A stretch of DNA of 64,000 bases from Streptomyces sp. NBC_01241 (GTDB lineage: Bacteria > Actinomycetota > Actinomycetes > Streptomycetales > Streptomycetaceae). The translations under genes were made by a program, and so were the position numbers. How positions within the stretch are numbered: position 1 is the first letter of the stretch; the number at the start of each line of letters is the position of its first letter. The stretch lies in the NCBI RefSeq assembly GCF_041435435.1, contig NZ_CP108494.1, forward strand, positions 930,001 through 994,000. The letters run 5' to 3'. Positions 10,020-18,105 of the stretch are shown here, piece by piece. Under the pieces are notes generated by a model that did not search any database, was not told the DNA's origin, and saw nothing but the letters and a program-made list of their open reading frames with translations.

Positions 10020-10111
10020 GTCACAAACCTACTACCCATTGTGACGCTCCTTACCCTCCGCGCGAGGAAGGAGTTCCAAGCGCCGGTAGCCGAGCGTCAC
10101 CTCGAAGCAGA

Positions 10112-10138
10112 AGTTGCCCATTGCGTTGGGGGCGTGAT
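10112..10138 (+). repeat. attR arm / right inverted repeat of serine-recombinase element
   Basis: The mirror of 7881-7907. Read on the minus strand past the joint it also encodes the alternative recombinase tail that ends at 10032. Confidence 0.92.
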
Positions 10139-11175
10139 TAGCCCGTTGCTCTTCAACGTGGCCCTGCACGGAATGGAGGAAGCCGCAGGGGTCCGCTATT
10201 ACACCACCGGCAGAGATGCCGGGAGTGCGCAGAGCGGCAGCCCCGTGCTGGTGCGGTACGCAGATGATTTTGTCGCGATGTGCACCAGCCGTGAACAGGC
10301 CGAGCAGGTCAAGGAACGGCTGGCTACATGGCTGACGCCCAGGGGACTCGCCTTCCACGAGGACAAGACACGCATCGTCCATGCGGAGTGCGGATTCGAC
10401 TTCCTGGGGTTCAACGTCCGCCGCTATCACGGCAAACTGCTGATCAAACCGAGCACAGCGGCTCAGAGACGGATACGGGAACGGCTCAGTACCGAAATGG
10501 TGGCCCTGCGAGGAGCTAACGCCGGTGCGGTACTCAAGAAGATCAACCCGATCGTGCGGGGTTGGTCGGCCTACTACCGGACGGTGGTGTCCAGCGAGAT
10601 CTTCACGGCGCTGGACAATCACATGTGGAAGCTCGCTTACAAGTGGGCCAAGCACAGTCACCCGAACAAGTCGAAGCACTGGATATCCGACAAGTACTTC
10701 GGCCGGTTCAACAAGTCCAGGAACGACCGGTGGGTGTTCGGTGACCGCGACAGCGGCGCCTACCTGCTCAAGTTCTCCTGGACGAAGATAGTCCGGCACC
10801 AGTTGGTCAAGGGGAAGGCGCCCCCGGACGACCCAGCCCTGGAGTCATATTGGGCTCAGCGGCGACGCAAGGGAATTCTCCTGCCAGTCGACGCCATGAC
10901 CGTGCGTCTCCTACAGGCACAGCACGGCCGTTGTTCGATCTGCGGAGGGCTCCTACTGCACGCTGACCACCCGCCACAAAGCCCAGGAGAATGGGAAGCG
11001 TGGCGGGTTGTCATCCGGAAGGCGATCTCCAAGCAATACATTGCCTTTCCGGACGGGAGCACGCCGGACGGTCAACGACTCCGTCTCCTCCACACCCATT
11101 GTCAGCGGCGGAATGGAGCCGCTGCGACAACGAGTCCAGTACTTTTGCCTGCCCGCGAGCCTCTGGGGCTTGCTT

Positions 11176-11251
11176 GAGCCGTGTGCGGTGAATAGCTGCT
11201 TGCACGGTTCTGAGGGGGCGGGGACCCAGTAATGCGTCCCCGCTACCCGAC
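11176..11251 (+). ncRNA. Group II intron 2, domains V and VI
   Basis: Domain V pairs GAGCCGTGTGC with GCACGGTTC (11176-11210), followed by TGAGGGGGCG and a GGGGACCCAGTAATGCGTCCCC domain VI-like hairpin, ending TACCCGAC as in intron 1. Confidence 0.82.
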
Positions 11252-11746
11252 TCATCATCGGCCTGAACAGTTCCGCGATCGGCACCCTGGTGGAGCGCAC
11301 CAGCAGATTCACGATGCTGCTGCACCTGCCGCCGACGCCCGGCCACGGCGGCCCGCGGACCAAGAACGGCCCGGCACTGGCCGGCCACGGAGCCGGGGCC
11401 GTACGTGAAGCCCTCGCGGAAGCGATCACGAACCTCCCCGCCCAGCTCCGCAAATCCCTTACCTGGGACCAGGGTTCAGAGCTGGCACAGCATGCCCAGC
11501 TCCGCATCGACACAGGTCTGGAGATCTACTTCGCCGACCCACATAGCCCTTGGCAGCGCGGAACGAACGAGAACACCAACGGCCTGCTACGGCAGTACTT
11601 CCCGAAGGGCACCGACCTCGGCAGACACACCCGCGAGGACCTCGCTGCCGTCGCCACCGCGCTCAACAGCAGACCCCGCAAGACCCTCCACTGGAGGACG
11701 CCATCCGAGACTCTCAACAATCACCTACTATCAACACATAACGGAA

Positions 11747-11770
11747 GTGTTGCGACGACTCCTTGAACCC
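11747..11770 (+). repeat. Right inverted repeat of IS30 element A
   Basis: GTGTTGCGACGAC...TGAACCC pairs with the left repeat at 5284-5309. It abuts IS3 copy B at the codon before its QYTS motif. Confidence 0.8.
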
Positions 11771-11812
11771 AACCAGTACACCAGCGAGGCGTACAACAAC
11801 CTGTGCGACAGG

Positions 11813-12936
11813 CTAGTGTCCTGCGCCGGAGATCCGTCGGCAGAAGCGGGCGAGGGAGTCGAGGATCTCCTCGGCCGTCTTGGTCCAGATGAACGGTGTT
11901 GGGTTTTCGTTCCACTCCTTGACCCACGCACGGATGTCGGCTTCCAGGGAACGCACGCTTTTGTGGGAGCCGCGGCGGATCTTCTGGTCCGGCGAGGAAG
12001 CCGAACCACCTCTCCACCTGATTGATCCAGGACGAACCGGTAGGGGTGAAGTGCAGTTGGAACCGGGGGTGTTTGGCCAGCCACGCCTTGATGGCGGGCG
12101 TCTTGTGGGTGCCGTAGTTATCGCAGATCAGGTGGACCTGGAGATGCCCGGGAACCTCCTTTTCGATCTTGATGAGAAACTTCTTGAACTCCGCTGCCCG
12201 GTGCCGACGGTGCAGCGAGGTGATGACTTCGCCGGTCGCGACGTCGAAGGCCGCGAAGAGGGTAGTCAGACCGTTACGGACGTAGTCGTGGGTGCGACGC
12301 TCGGGCATGCCCGGCATCATCGGCAGCACCGGCTGAGACCGGTCCAGCGCCTGGATCTGCGACTTCTCGTCCACCGACAGCACTACCGCCCCTTCGGGCG
12401 GATTGAAGTACAGCCCGACCACGTCGTAGACCTTCTCCACGAACAAGGGGTCCGTCGACAGTTTGAAGGTGTCCGTCAGATGAGGCTTGAGATGGAACTT
12501 CCGCCAGATTCGGCCCACGGTCGACTTCGACAGCCCACTGCGGTCGGCCATCGACTTGCGCGACCAGTGAGTGGCGTTCTTCGGCATCTCCTCCAACGTG
12601 CTGACCACGACGGCCTCCACCTGGTCGACGCTGATGGTGGGCGGCCGGCCCGGCCGGGGCTCGTCCACCAACCCGTCCAGCCGGGCGTGCCAGGAACCGC
12701 CGGCGCCACTTGCGGACCGTATCCGCCGCTACCCGAAGATCCCGCGCCACCACAACAATCGGCGGAACGTCAGGACCTGCACACGCCAGCACGATCCGCG
12801 CCCGTAACGCCACCGCCTGCGCAGACGTCGCCCGCCGGGCCCAACGCTCCAACACCGCACGCTCGTCAACAGACAACAACAACGGTTCCAGCTTCGGACC
12901 ACGACGCGGTGCGGGCACACCCGCAGAAACACTCAT
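11813..12936 (-). pseudogene. IS630-family transposase with two frameshifts
   Basis: From the ATG at 12936 the first frame gives the helix-turn-helix region ([35 protein letters not shown]). An extra C near 12690 shifts into [52 protein letters not shown] and [11 protein letters not shown]. An extra G near 12000 shifts again before the expected tail, which ends [11 protein letters not shown]. The stop TAG is formed by the target TA plus flanking bases (11813-11815). Two single-base insertions make this copy inactive as written. Confidence 0.85.
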
Positions 12937-12971
12937 ACAGGAACTAACGATGGATCTCCGGCGCAGGACAC
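11816..12971 (-). mobile_element. IS630-family insertion sequence
   Basis: Perfect 20-bp terminal inverted repeats (GTGTCCTGCGCCGGAGATCC) bracket the transposase. The flanking TA at 11814-11815 and 12972-12973 is the family's target duplication. The TA lies inside the left CTAG duplication of the IS701 element, so this IS arrived later. Confidence 0.95.
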
Positions 12972-12974
12972 TAG

Positions 12975-14419
12975 TAGGGCTTTGTTAGGTACCCCGAATG
13001 TTCGGCCAGGGGTAGGGTTGTGATCTTCTTTCAGGTGTGACACCTGAGGAGATGGAGACGGTCCGCCCGCGCTTGGAGGCGTTCGCGGCGGAGATGCTCG
13101 GTTCACTGGCGCGGCGGGACCAGCGGGCCAAGGGTGAGTTGTACCTGCGCGGGCTGATGCTGGACGGTAAGCGCAAGTCGATGCAGCCGATGGCCGAGCG
13201 TCTGGGTGTGGACCATCAGCAGCTCCAGCAGTTCGTCTCCTCTTCCACCTGGAACTGGGGCAAGGTCCGTGAGCGGCTGGCCCGTTGGGCTGCGGCTCAC
13301 ATCTCGCCCGAGGCGTACGCGATCGATGACGTGGGCTTCCCCAAGGACGGCTACGACTCGCCGGGGGTGGCGCGGATGTACTGCGGCGCGCTGGGCAAGC
13401 GCGGAAACTGCCAGGTCGGGGTCAGTGTCAACCTGGTGTCCGACCGTGCCTCCTCGGCGGTCGACTGGCGTCTGTTCCTGCCCGAGAGCTGGGACGACGC
13501 CAAGAACGCGGACGATGCGCTGCTGGCCGAGGCGATCCGCCGCCGCCGGACGAAGGCCGGCATCCCCGACAGCGAGCGGCACCGGGAGAAGTGGCGCCTG
13601 GCCCTGGACATGCTGGACGAGGTTCGCGGGGACTGGGAGCTGCCCGACCTGCCGGTGGTCGCCGACGCCGGCTACGGGGACGCGACAGGCTTTCGCGAGG
13701 GCCTGAGCGAACGTGGGCTGGCCTACGCGGTCGCGGTCAAGGGCAGCACCACCGCCTACCCGGGTGACGCCGTCCCCCGGCGCCCGCCCTACAGCGGCCA
13801 GGGCCGCCCGCCCGGCCCGGCGTACCCCGACCCCCACACCACCTTGCGCCAACTCGCCCTGGACGAAGGACGATCCACGCTACGGACGGTGACCTGGCGC
13901 CAGGGCAGCAAGACCACCAGGAACAACCCCCGCGCCGAGATGCGCTCACGATTCCTCGCACTGCGCGTCCGCCCGGCCAACCGCACGATCCGCCGCGCCG
14001 TGGACGGTTCCCTGCCCGAGTGCTGGCTGCTGGCCGAGTGGCCGCCCGGCGCCGCCGAGCCCACCGACTACTGGCTGTCCACCCTGCCCGCCGACACCCC
14101 ACTGCGCGAGCTGGTCCGCATCTGCAAGATCCGCTGGCGCATCGAGCACGACTACCGCGAACTCAAGGACGGCCTGGGCCTGGACCACTTCGAGGGCCGC
14201 AACTTCCCCGGCTGGCACCGCCACACCACCCTCGCCTCCCTCGCCCAAGCCTTCTGCACCCTGCTCAGACTCGACCCAAAAGCCCCTGCGCCGGCCTGAC
14301 CCTCTACGCGGTCCTCCGCGAACTCCAAGCCCTCCTGGCCACCTGGACCGGCGCCTGCTCCATATGCGGCCAACCCGCCCCGGCACCCGAACCACACCAC
14401 CGCACCTAACAAAGCCCTA
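12975..14419 (+). mobile_element. IS701-family insertion sequence
   Basis: Terminal inverted repeats TAGGGCTTTGTTAGGT (12975-12990, and reversed at 14404-14419) and a CTAG target duplication (12971-12974 and 14420-14423), both typical of IS701. It splits IS3 copy B exactly between the codons for RL and GV. Confidence 0.95.
13037..14299 (+). CDS. IS701-family DDE transposase, probably shortened at its C-terminus
   Basis: 420 residues with the IS701 core: YAIDDVGFPKDG (first Asp), VVADAGYGDATGF (second Asp) and IEHDYRELKDGLGLDHFEGR (Glu region). The frame stops after DPKAPAPA. The next frame continues GLTLYAVLRELQALLATW and a CSICG motif up to the inverted repeat, and a relic of the same family near 62.3 kb has GLTLY in line. 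A missing G in the CCGG at about 14291 may therefore have cut off about 38 residues (inference). The catalytic residues remain. Confidence 0.9.
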   Translation: MTPEEMETVRPRLEAFAAEMLGSLARRDQRAKGELYLRGLMLDGKRKSMQPMAERLGVDHQQLQQFVSSSTWNWGKVRERLARWAAAHISPEAYAIDDVGFPKDGYDSPGVARMYCGALGKRGNCQVGVSVNLVSDRASSAVDWRLFLPESWDDAKNADDALLAEAIRRRRTKAGIPDSERHREKWRLALDMLDEVRGDWELPDLPVVADAGYGDATGFREGLSERGLAYAVAVKGSTTAYPGDAVPRRPPYSGQGRPPGPAYPDPHTTLRQLALDEGRSTLRTVTWRQGSKTTRNNPRAEMRSRFLALRVRPANRTIRRAVDGSLPECWLLAEWPPGAAEPTDYWLSTLPADTPLRELVRICKIRWRIEHDYRELKDGLGLDHFEGRNFPGWHRHTTLASLAQAFCTLLRLDPKAPAPA

Positions 14420-14770
14420 CTAGGCGTGGTGCAGTCCATGGGGCGCGTGGGATCAGCCCTGGACAACGCCGCCGCCGAGTCGTTCAACTCGCTGATCAAG
14501 GTCGAGTACATCCACCGCAACCAGTTCGCCACCCGCGCCGAGGCCCGGCTGAAGATCGCCACCTGGATCACGGACTTCTACAACCCGCGCCGCCGCCACA
14601 GCGGGGCCGCCGGCCTACCGCCAATCGAGTTCGAACGCACCATCAGCGAAGCACGCGCCGAACACCATCAGAAGGACCAAGCCGCGTAAGGAAGGCCTGT
14701 ACGTTTCCAGGGGATTGACACCGGGTGCGACAGCAGCCGCGGCGACGCCGGGCACGACTGACAGGCCCGC

Positions 14771-14875
14771 ATGCGCACCATCACCGAGATGCAACCCAAT
14801 ATCACCGAGTGGTTCGACCGCGACGTGTGGACCGCCGCTGTCAACGACAGCGGCTTCACCGTCACCCGCCGCTGA
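14771..14875 (+). CDS. Short open reading frame (34 aa), possible gene remnant
   Basis: The predicted peptide runs MRTITEMQPNITEWFDRDVW to a C-terminal TVTRR, with coding-like third positions but no clear ribosome binding site. Not recognised. It may be the tail of a gene cut by IS3 copy B. Confidence 0.25.
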   Translation: MRTITEMQPNITEWFDRDVWTAAVNDSGFTVTRR

Positions 14876-14883
14876 ACCGCAGC

Positions 14884-15402
14884 TCAACTCTCACCGAAGC
14901 CCTCGCCGTCGAAGCCCCGGTCGAAGCCCTTCAGAACCGGGTCCAGTTCAGCCGCCGCGGCGCACAGGGAGCACAGCCGGGTACCGGGGCGCTGCGCCGC
15001 ATCCAGCGCGCGCTCCAGGGCCAGCACCGGCGCCTCGTCCGGGACCTCTTTGCAGTCGACGGCGTGCACGACGCCCCGGCCGGGCCCGTGGCCGCCAGCC
15101 TTCGCCAGCACCCAGCCGGACGGGCGGCGCGGCCCCAGTGTCTGTTCCACGACCGTGGGCGGCTCCAGGTACTCGGTGGGCACGTCGTCGTACGAGACGC
15201 CGTCCACGGGCCGTACGTGCTGCGACGCGCGCACCCAGACCCGGTACTCGGCAGGCTCCAGGCTGTCCCCGGGGCCTCCGGTACGTCGGGAGGCCGACCT
15301 CGTACAGCCATCCGTCGCGCAGCTGGCGCCGCGACCACAGGTGCGCGACGACTTCCCCGGCACCCGGATGGGCACCGGCTCGCGGTCGGAGCACGTCGTC
15401 AT
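14884..15402 (-). pseudogene. DUF6233-family protein with two compensating frameshifts
   Basis: The first frame gives MTTCSDREPVPIRVPG. The segment VVAHLWSRRQLRDGWLYEVG lies in another frame, and the rest (GDSLEPAEYRVWVRASQHVR, VSYDDVPTEYLEPP, a CSLC pair near the end) returns to the first. This order of motifs is that of DUF6233 proteins, common in Streptomyces and of unknown function. The shifts lie near 15356 (one G short in a G run) and near 15275. They could be real or assembly errors in homopolymers. Confidence 0.7.
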
Positions 15403-15495
15403 GACTCCCACCGTACGGACAGACGCCGACAGCACCCGTCGCCACCTGCGCGGGCTCCGGAATCTGTCCACAGGTGATCCGTGGTCTCTGGAGGC

Positions 15496-16083
15496 ATGAG
15501 CGATCACGAGCAGCAGCAGCCGGCCCCGCGCCGCGGCAAAGTCCTGGAGGTCCTCGCGGGGCGAAGCGCAAGGTCTTCACCCGGCCCGCGCCGAAATCCG
15601 CGAAGGCTCGGGTGAAATTCCTCCTCACGCGGGCAAAGGGGTCCACCAAGGCCCTGGCGGAGCGCCTGGACGTCTCGACCCGCACCGTGCAGCACTACCG
15701 CGCCGGACAGCTGACGACGCCGCAGAAACGCCTCCAGGCAGCCCTGGTGGAGGAGACCGAATCCGAGTGGCAACCGCAGATCAGGGCACAGGCACGGGAG
15801 CAGGCGTCTACCTCCGGCGGCATGATGGTGCACGTCGTCGCCTACTTCGGGTTCACCGCCTCCGGGTCCTCGGACGACGGCCGCGAGCGGCACATCACCA
15901 CCCCGATCTCACCCACCTACGCCGCTCAGATACTCCAGCTCCAGGAGGCCGGTGCGACGGAGGAGGACTTGCATCCGATCGTTGCCAAGGCCATCACCGA
16001 GTCCTATTTCACGGACTGGGGTCCAGCGCGATGGGCTGGTCGCGCATTTTACGGACGTCCAGTCGATAGATTTCGAGTTCTGA
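15496..16083 (+). pseudogene. tpg: Tpg-like telomere terminal protein, frameshifted
   Basis: From the ATG at 15496 (preceded by GGAGG) the reading is MSDHEQQQPAPRRGKVLEVL. After a missing G near 15558 it continues in another frame with KVFTRPAPKSAKARVKFLL, GSTKALAERLDVSTRTVQHY, FGFTASGSSDDGRERH and EAITESYFTDWG. A second shift near 16020 is needed to reach VQRDGLVAHFTDVQSIDFEF and the stop. This is the layout of Streptomyces terminal proteins, which cap linear replicon ends: a helix-turn-helix-like region followed by a conserved C-terminal domain. No tap-like gene is adjacent. Confidence 0.75.
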
Positions 16084-16178
16084 CGCAGCCAAATTCAGGG
16101 CCGGCTATAAAACGTATTTGTGTGCCGAAGCACGCTAGTTGTCACATACGCAGGCTTGTTGTCACCGAGACCGTTCCT

Positions 16179-17198
16179 TCAGCCCCATGTGATCCGGGCG
16201 GCGACCGGCAGGTGGTCGCTGCCGGTGGCGGGCAAGGTGCGGATGTGGCCGACGGTCGCCGAGCGGGCCATGACCTGGTCGATCCGGGCCAGCGGGAAGG
16301 CGGCGGGGAAGCTGAAGGCGAAGCCCCGTTCTGCCACGTTCATCCGTGAGGTCAACGGGGCCAGCCCACGGTCATCGACCGTGCTGTTGAGGTCGCCCAG
16401 CAGGATCACCGTTTTCAGCTTCTCGGCGGCGATGGCCTTGCCCAGCAGGCCGGCGCTTTCGTCGCGCCAGGAGGATGCGAGGCCGCTCGCCCGGACGCGG
16501 ACCGAGGGCAGGTGTGCGACGTACGCCGCGATCTCGCCATGCGGCGTGTGGACCACGGTCCCCAGCCCGCGACTCCAGGCCTCCGCGATCCCCTGGGGTT
16601 TAATGTCCAGCAGCCGGGCATCGGTGAGCGGATGCTTCGACCAGAGCCCGACGGTGCCCTGGACTGCGTGGTACGGGTAGTCCGCGGCGAGGGTCTTCTC
16701 GTAGACCGGCAGCGCCAGGGGCACCAGCTCCTCCAGCGCGATGAGATCGGGCTCGGCGTCAGCCAGGACGCGGGCCGTGCCCGCCGGGTCGGTGTTCTCG
16801 TCGCTGACGTTGTGCTGCACCACGACCAGATCGTGCGCGCCAGGCTCCGCCCCGGGCAGGAGCAGCCCGCCGAAGAGGTACGTCCAGGCCGCCACCGGCA
16901 GGAGCAAAGCCAACAGCGCGGTGGCCGAACGACGCAGCAGCGCCAGGCCAAGCAGCACCACGACCACCAGGCCGAGCCAAGGCAGGAACGCTTCCAGCAA
17001 ACTGCCCAGGTGGCCCACGGAGTTGGGAACGGCCCGGTGGAACGCCAGCAGCCCTGCCGTCAGCACCGCAATCGCGGCAAGAACCCACTCTCGCGTCCAG
17101 GCCGGCCGGCCCCTCGCGTTCCCCTCCCACCGCCCCGCCCACCGGAGCGCTGCTGCCTTCATCGTCGACGTCGCACCGCTGTCCGCCCGCTCCACCAT
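16179..17198 (-). CDS. Membrane-anchored endonuclease/exonuclease/phosphatase-family protein
   Basis: 339 residues from the ATG at 17198. The N-terminal third holds three hydrophobic segments (WVLAAIAVLTAGLLAFH; LGLVVVVLLGLALL; ALLALLLPVAAWTYLFGGLL), so the enzyme is membrane-tethered with its catalytic domain probably outside. Catalytic motifs are VVQHNVS, ALEELV, LLGDLNSTVDD and a terminal GSDHLPVAARI, the EEP fold signatures for metal-dependent phosphodiester cleavage. The substrate is unknown; related Streptomyces proteins are annotated only by family. Confidence 0.9.
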   Translation of the reverse strand: MVERADSGATSTMKAAALRWAGRWEGNARGRPAWTREWVLAAIAVLTAGLLAFHRAVPNSVGHLGSLLEAFLPWLGLVVVVLLGLALLRRSATALLALLLPVAAWTYLFGGLLLPGAEPGAHDLVVVQHNVSDENTDPAGTARVLADAEPDLIALEELVPLALPVYEKTLAADYPYHAVQGTVGLWSKHPLTDARLLDIKPQGIAEAWSRGLGTVVHTPHGEIAAYVAHLPSVRVRASGLASSWRDESAGLLGKAIAAEKLKTVILLGDLNSTVDDRGLAPLTSRMNVAERGFAFSFPAAFPLARIDQVMARSATVGHIRTLPATGSDHLPVAARITWG

Positions 17199-17709
17199 GG
17201 CTTCCCATCCGCTTGGCCTCGCCCCCCAAGACGAGCCATCAGGTGAATCAGTTTCTGTTTTCCGCAAGCGCGTGCCGCGTCCTCCGCCCACCCGGAGAAG
17301 ACGAGCGCACCCCTCCCGCCGCACCGGCGTCACTTCGGCGACAGCAGCCGATGCTGACGGGACGGGTGGCCAAAGCCTCCGGCCCGCCGCTGACTGGCGC
17401 AGTGATCGCCGACCAGCCGGCTCACGGTCAGTGACATCAGCCGACTGGAAATGGGGCACGGATTTTCGTGCAGCTCAGCCGATCGGAACGGCGCCACAGC
17501 CGGTGACAACTCCCGTGCTGCCCGAGCCGATGGTGACAAGTATCCGGCTGATCCGGTGTCAACCACCATGCCTCGCGGTCGCAGAACGGCAGTTCGGCCG
17601 CTCTCGTTGGTGACAACCAGCATGCTTCGGCACACATATTCACGGGCCGCCGTACAGCGCCCTGGCGACGGCCCACTCCCGAATCCGCACCACGAATACG
17701 AGGCCGAAG
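17199..17709. other. No recognisable gene
   Basis: Frames across this stretch give only low-complexity Arg/Pro/Ala products without motifs or starts. It lies between the EEP-family gene and a run of gene fragments. Confidence 0.6.
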
Positions 17710-17958
17710 ATGACCGCGATCGTGCTGCACGACCTCGGTAGCCGCCGCGAGGCCCGCGCCTGGTTCGCCACACCGCCGCCCACGCCGCCGGTGAATCCGG
17801 CGACCGGCAGCTGCACGCATGGGTGATGGCCCGCGAGGCGATGGTGGGGCTGAACTACGGCTCCCCCAAGGCCGCGGCAGGCCTGGCCGAACAGGCCCGC
17901 CGCGTCGCCGGGACCTCGCCGACCGCCGCCGCGACCCTGGCGGCCGCCGTCGCACGGT
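17710..17958 (+). pseudogene. XRE-type regulator, C-terminal TPR fragment
   Basis: Reads TAIVLHDLGSRREARAWF, then after a small frameshift AAHAAGESGDRQLHAWVMAR, EAMVGLNYGSPKAAAGLAEQ and ARRVAGTSPTAAATLAAAVA, typical of the repeat-rich C-terminus of Streptomyces XRE-family regulators. It breaks off at an IS4 relic. No helix-turn-helix part remains. Confidence 0.55.
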
Positions 17959-17959
17959 G

Positions 17960-18105
17960 GCCGGAAAGCGGACGGGGTCCAGCAGGTTGGTGATCAGCCG
18001 CCACTGCTCGGTGCGGACGGTGCCATCGGCCAAGGTGACGATGAGGGTCGCCTCGATCACGCGCACCGGCAGTAGTACCCGCAGGACGCCGTAGCCGATG
18101 CGGGC
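17960..18105 (-). pseudogene. IS4-family transposase remnant
   Basis: The minus strand reads VLLPVRVIEATLIVTLADG, then TEQWRLITNLLDPVRFPA, the segment preceding the catalytic Glu in IS4 transposases. It joins directly to the TetR fragment on one side and the XRE fragment on the other. Confidence 0.6.

Larger units (their letters stand above)
7881..10138 (-). mobile_element. Serine-recombinase mobile element with palindromic attachment ends
   Basis: The element is bounded by a 22-bp perfect inverted repeat (7881-7902 and 10117-10138, beginning ATCACGCCCC), extending to 27 bp with one mismatch. The dinucleotide AT is shared at both junctions (7881-7882 and 10137-10138), fitting the 2-bp crossover of serine recombinases. 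It carries three minus-strand genes in order 115-aa protein, 82-aa protein, large serine recombinase. The empty site reads AGGAGGGGTG-AT-TAGCCCG within the maturase GGVISP codons. The joined ends would form a 42-bp perfect palindrome centred on AT. Confidence 0.88.
7234..11177 (+). pseudogene. Intron 2 reverse transcriptase/maturase, split by serine-recombinase element
   Basis: The first segment (to 7882) encodes RT fingers and palm up to EEGTPQGGVI. The second (from 10139) continues SPLLFNVALHG, YADDFVAM, the maturase domain and an HNH domain (CSICG, HADHPP, HTHCQ). Removing the intervening 7883-10138 joins the codon AT+T and restores the reading frame GGVISPLL exactly. The protein closely parallels the intron 1 maturase. 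The start codon has been lost with the 5' truncation. Confidence 0.9.
7225..11251 (+). mobile_element. Group II intron 2, 5' truncated and interrupted
   Basis: Similarity to intron 1 begins abruptly at about 7232 (GTACGGCGTCTGCGGCAGAG), inside the N-terminal coding region of the maturase, right beside the end of IS30 B. Domains I-III and the GUGYG start are missing. The 3' end is complete: domain V at 11176-11210 and domain VI ending TACCCGAC at 11251, followed exactly by the IS30 A codons for LIIG. The intron can no longer self-splice. A 2.26-kb serine-recombinase element interrupts its maturase gene. Confidence 0.88.
5328..11766 (+). pseudogene. IS30-family transposase A, split and partly deleted
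   Basis: Residues from 5328 show the N-terminal helix-turn-helix region (FEEREEIALLKAQDAG, LSRNPSTISRELRRN) and SPEQISNRL, breaking off after RISHEA at about 6006. The frame resumes at 11252 with LIIGLNSSAIGTLVERTSR, SLTWDQGSEL and WQRGTNENTNGLLRQYFP, ending at 11766. Between the halves lie IS30 element B and group II intron 2. Roughly 60 residues between RISHEA and the WEGD motif are absent, so excising the insertions would not restore it. Confidence 0.88.
11771..14689 (+). pseudogene. IS3-family transposase OrfB remnant (copy B), split by IS701/IS630
   Basis: Codons from 11771 read [15 protein letters not shown]. They resume at 14423 with GVVQSMGRVGSALDNAAAE, TRAEARLKIATWITDFYN and LPPIEFER, stopping at 14689. 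The two parts rejoin in frame across a duplicated CTAG. The 5' half of the gene is absent, cut at the IS30 A boundary. It differs in sequence from IS3 copy A. Confidence 0.9.

Noticed and set aside
7935..10138. Long plus-strand open frame across the serine-recombinase element
   Set aside because: It is antisense to the recombinase operon; only its end after 10139 is real (maturase).
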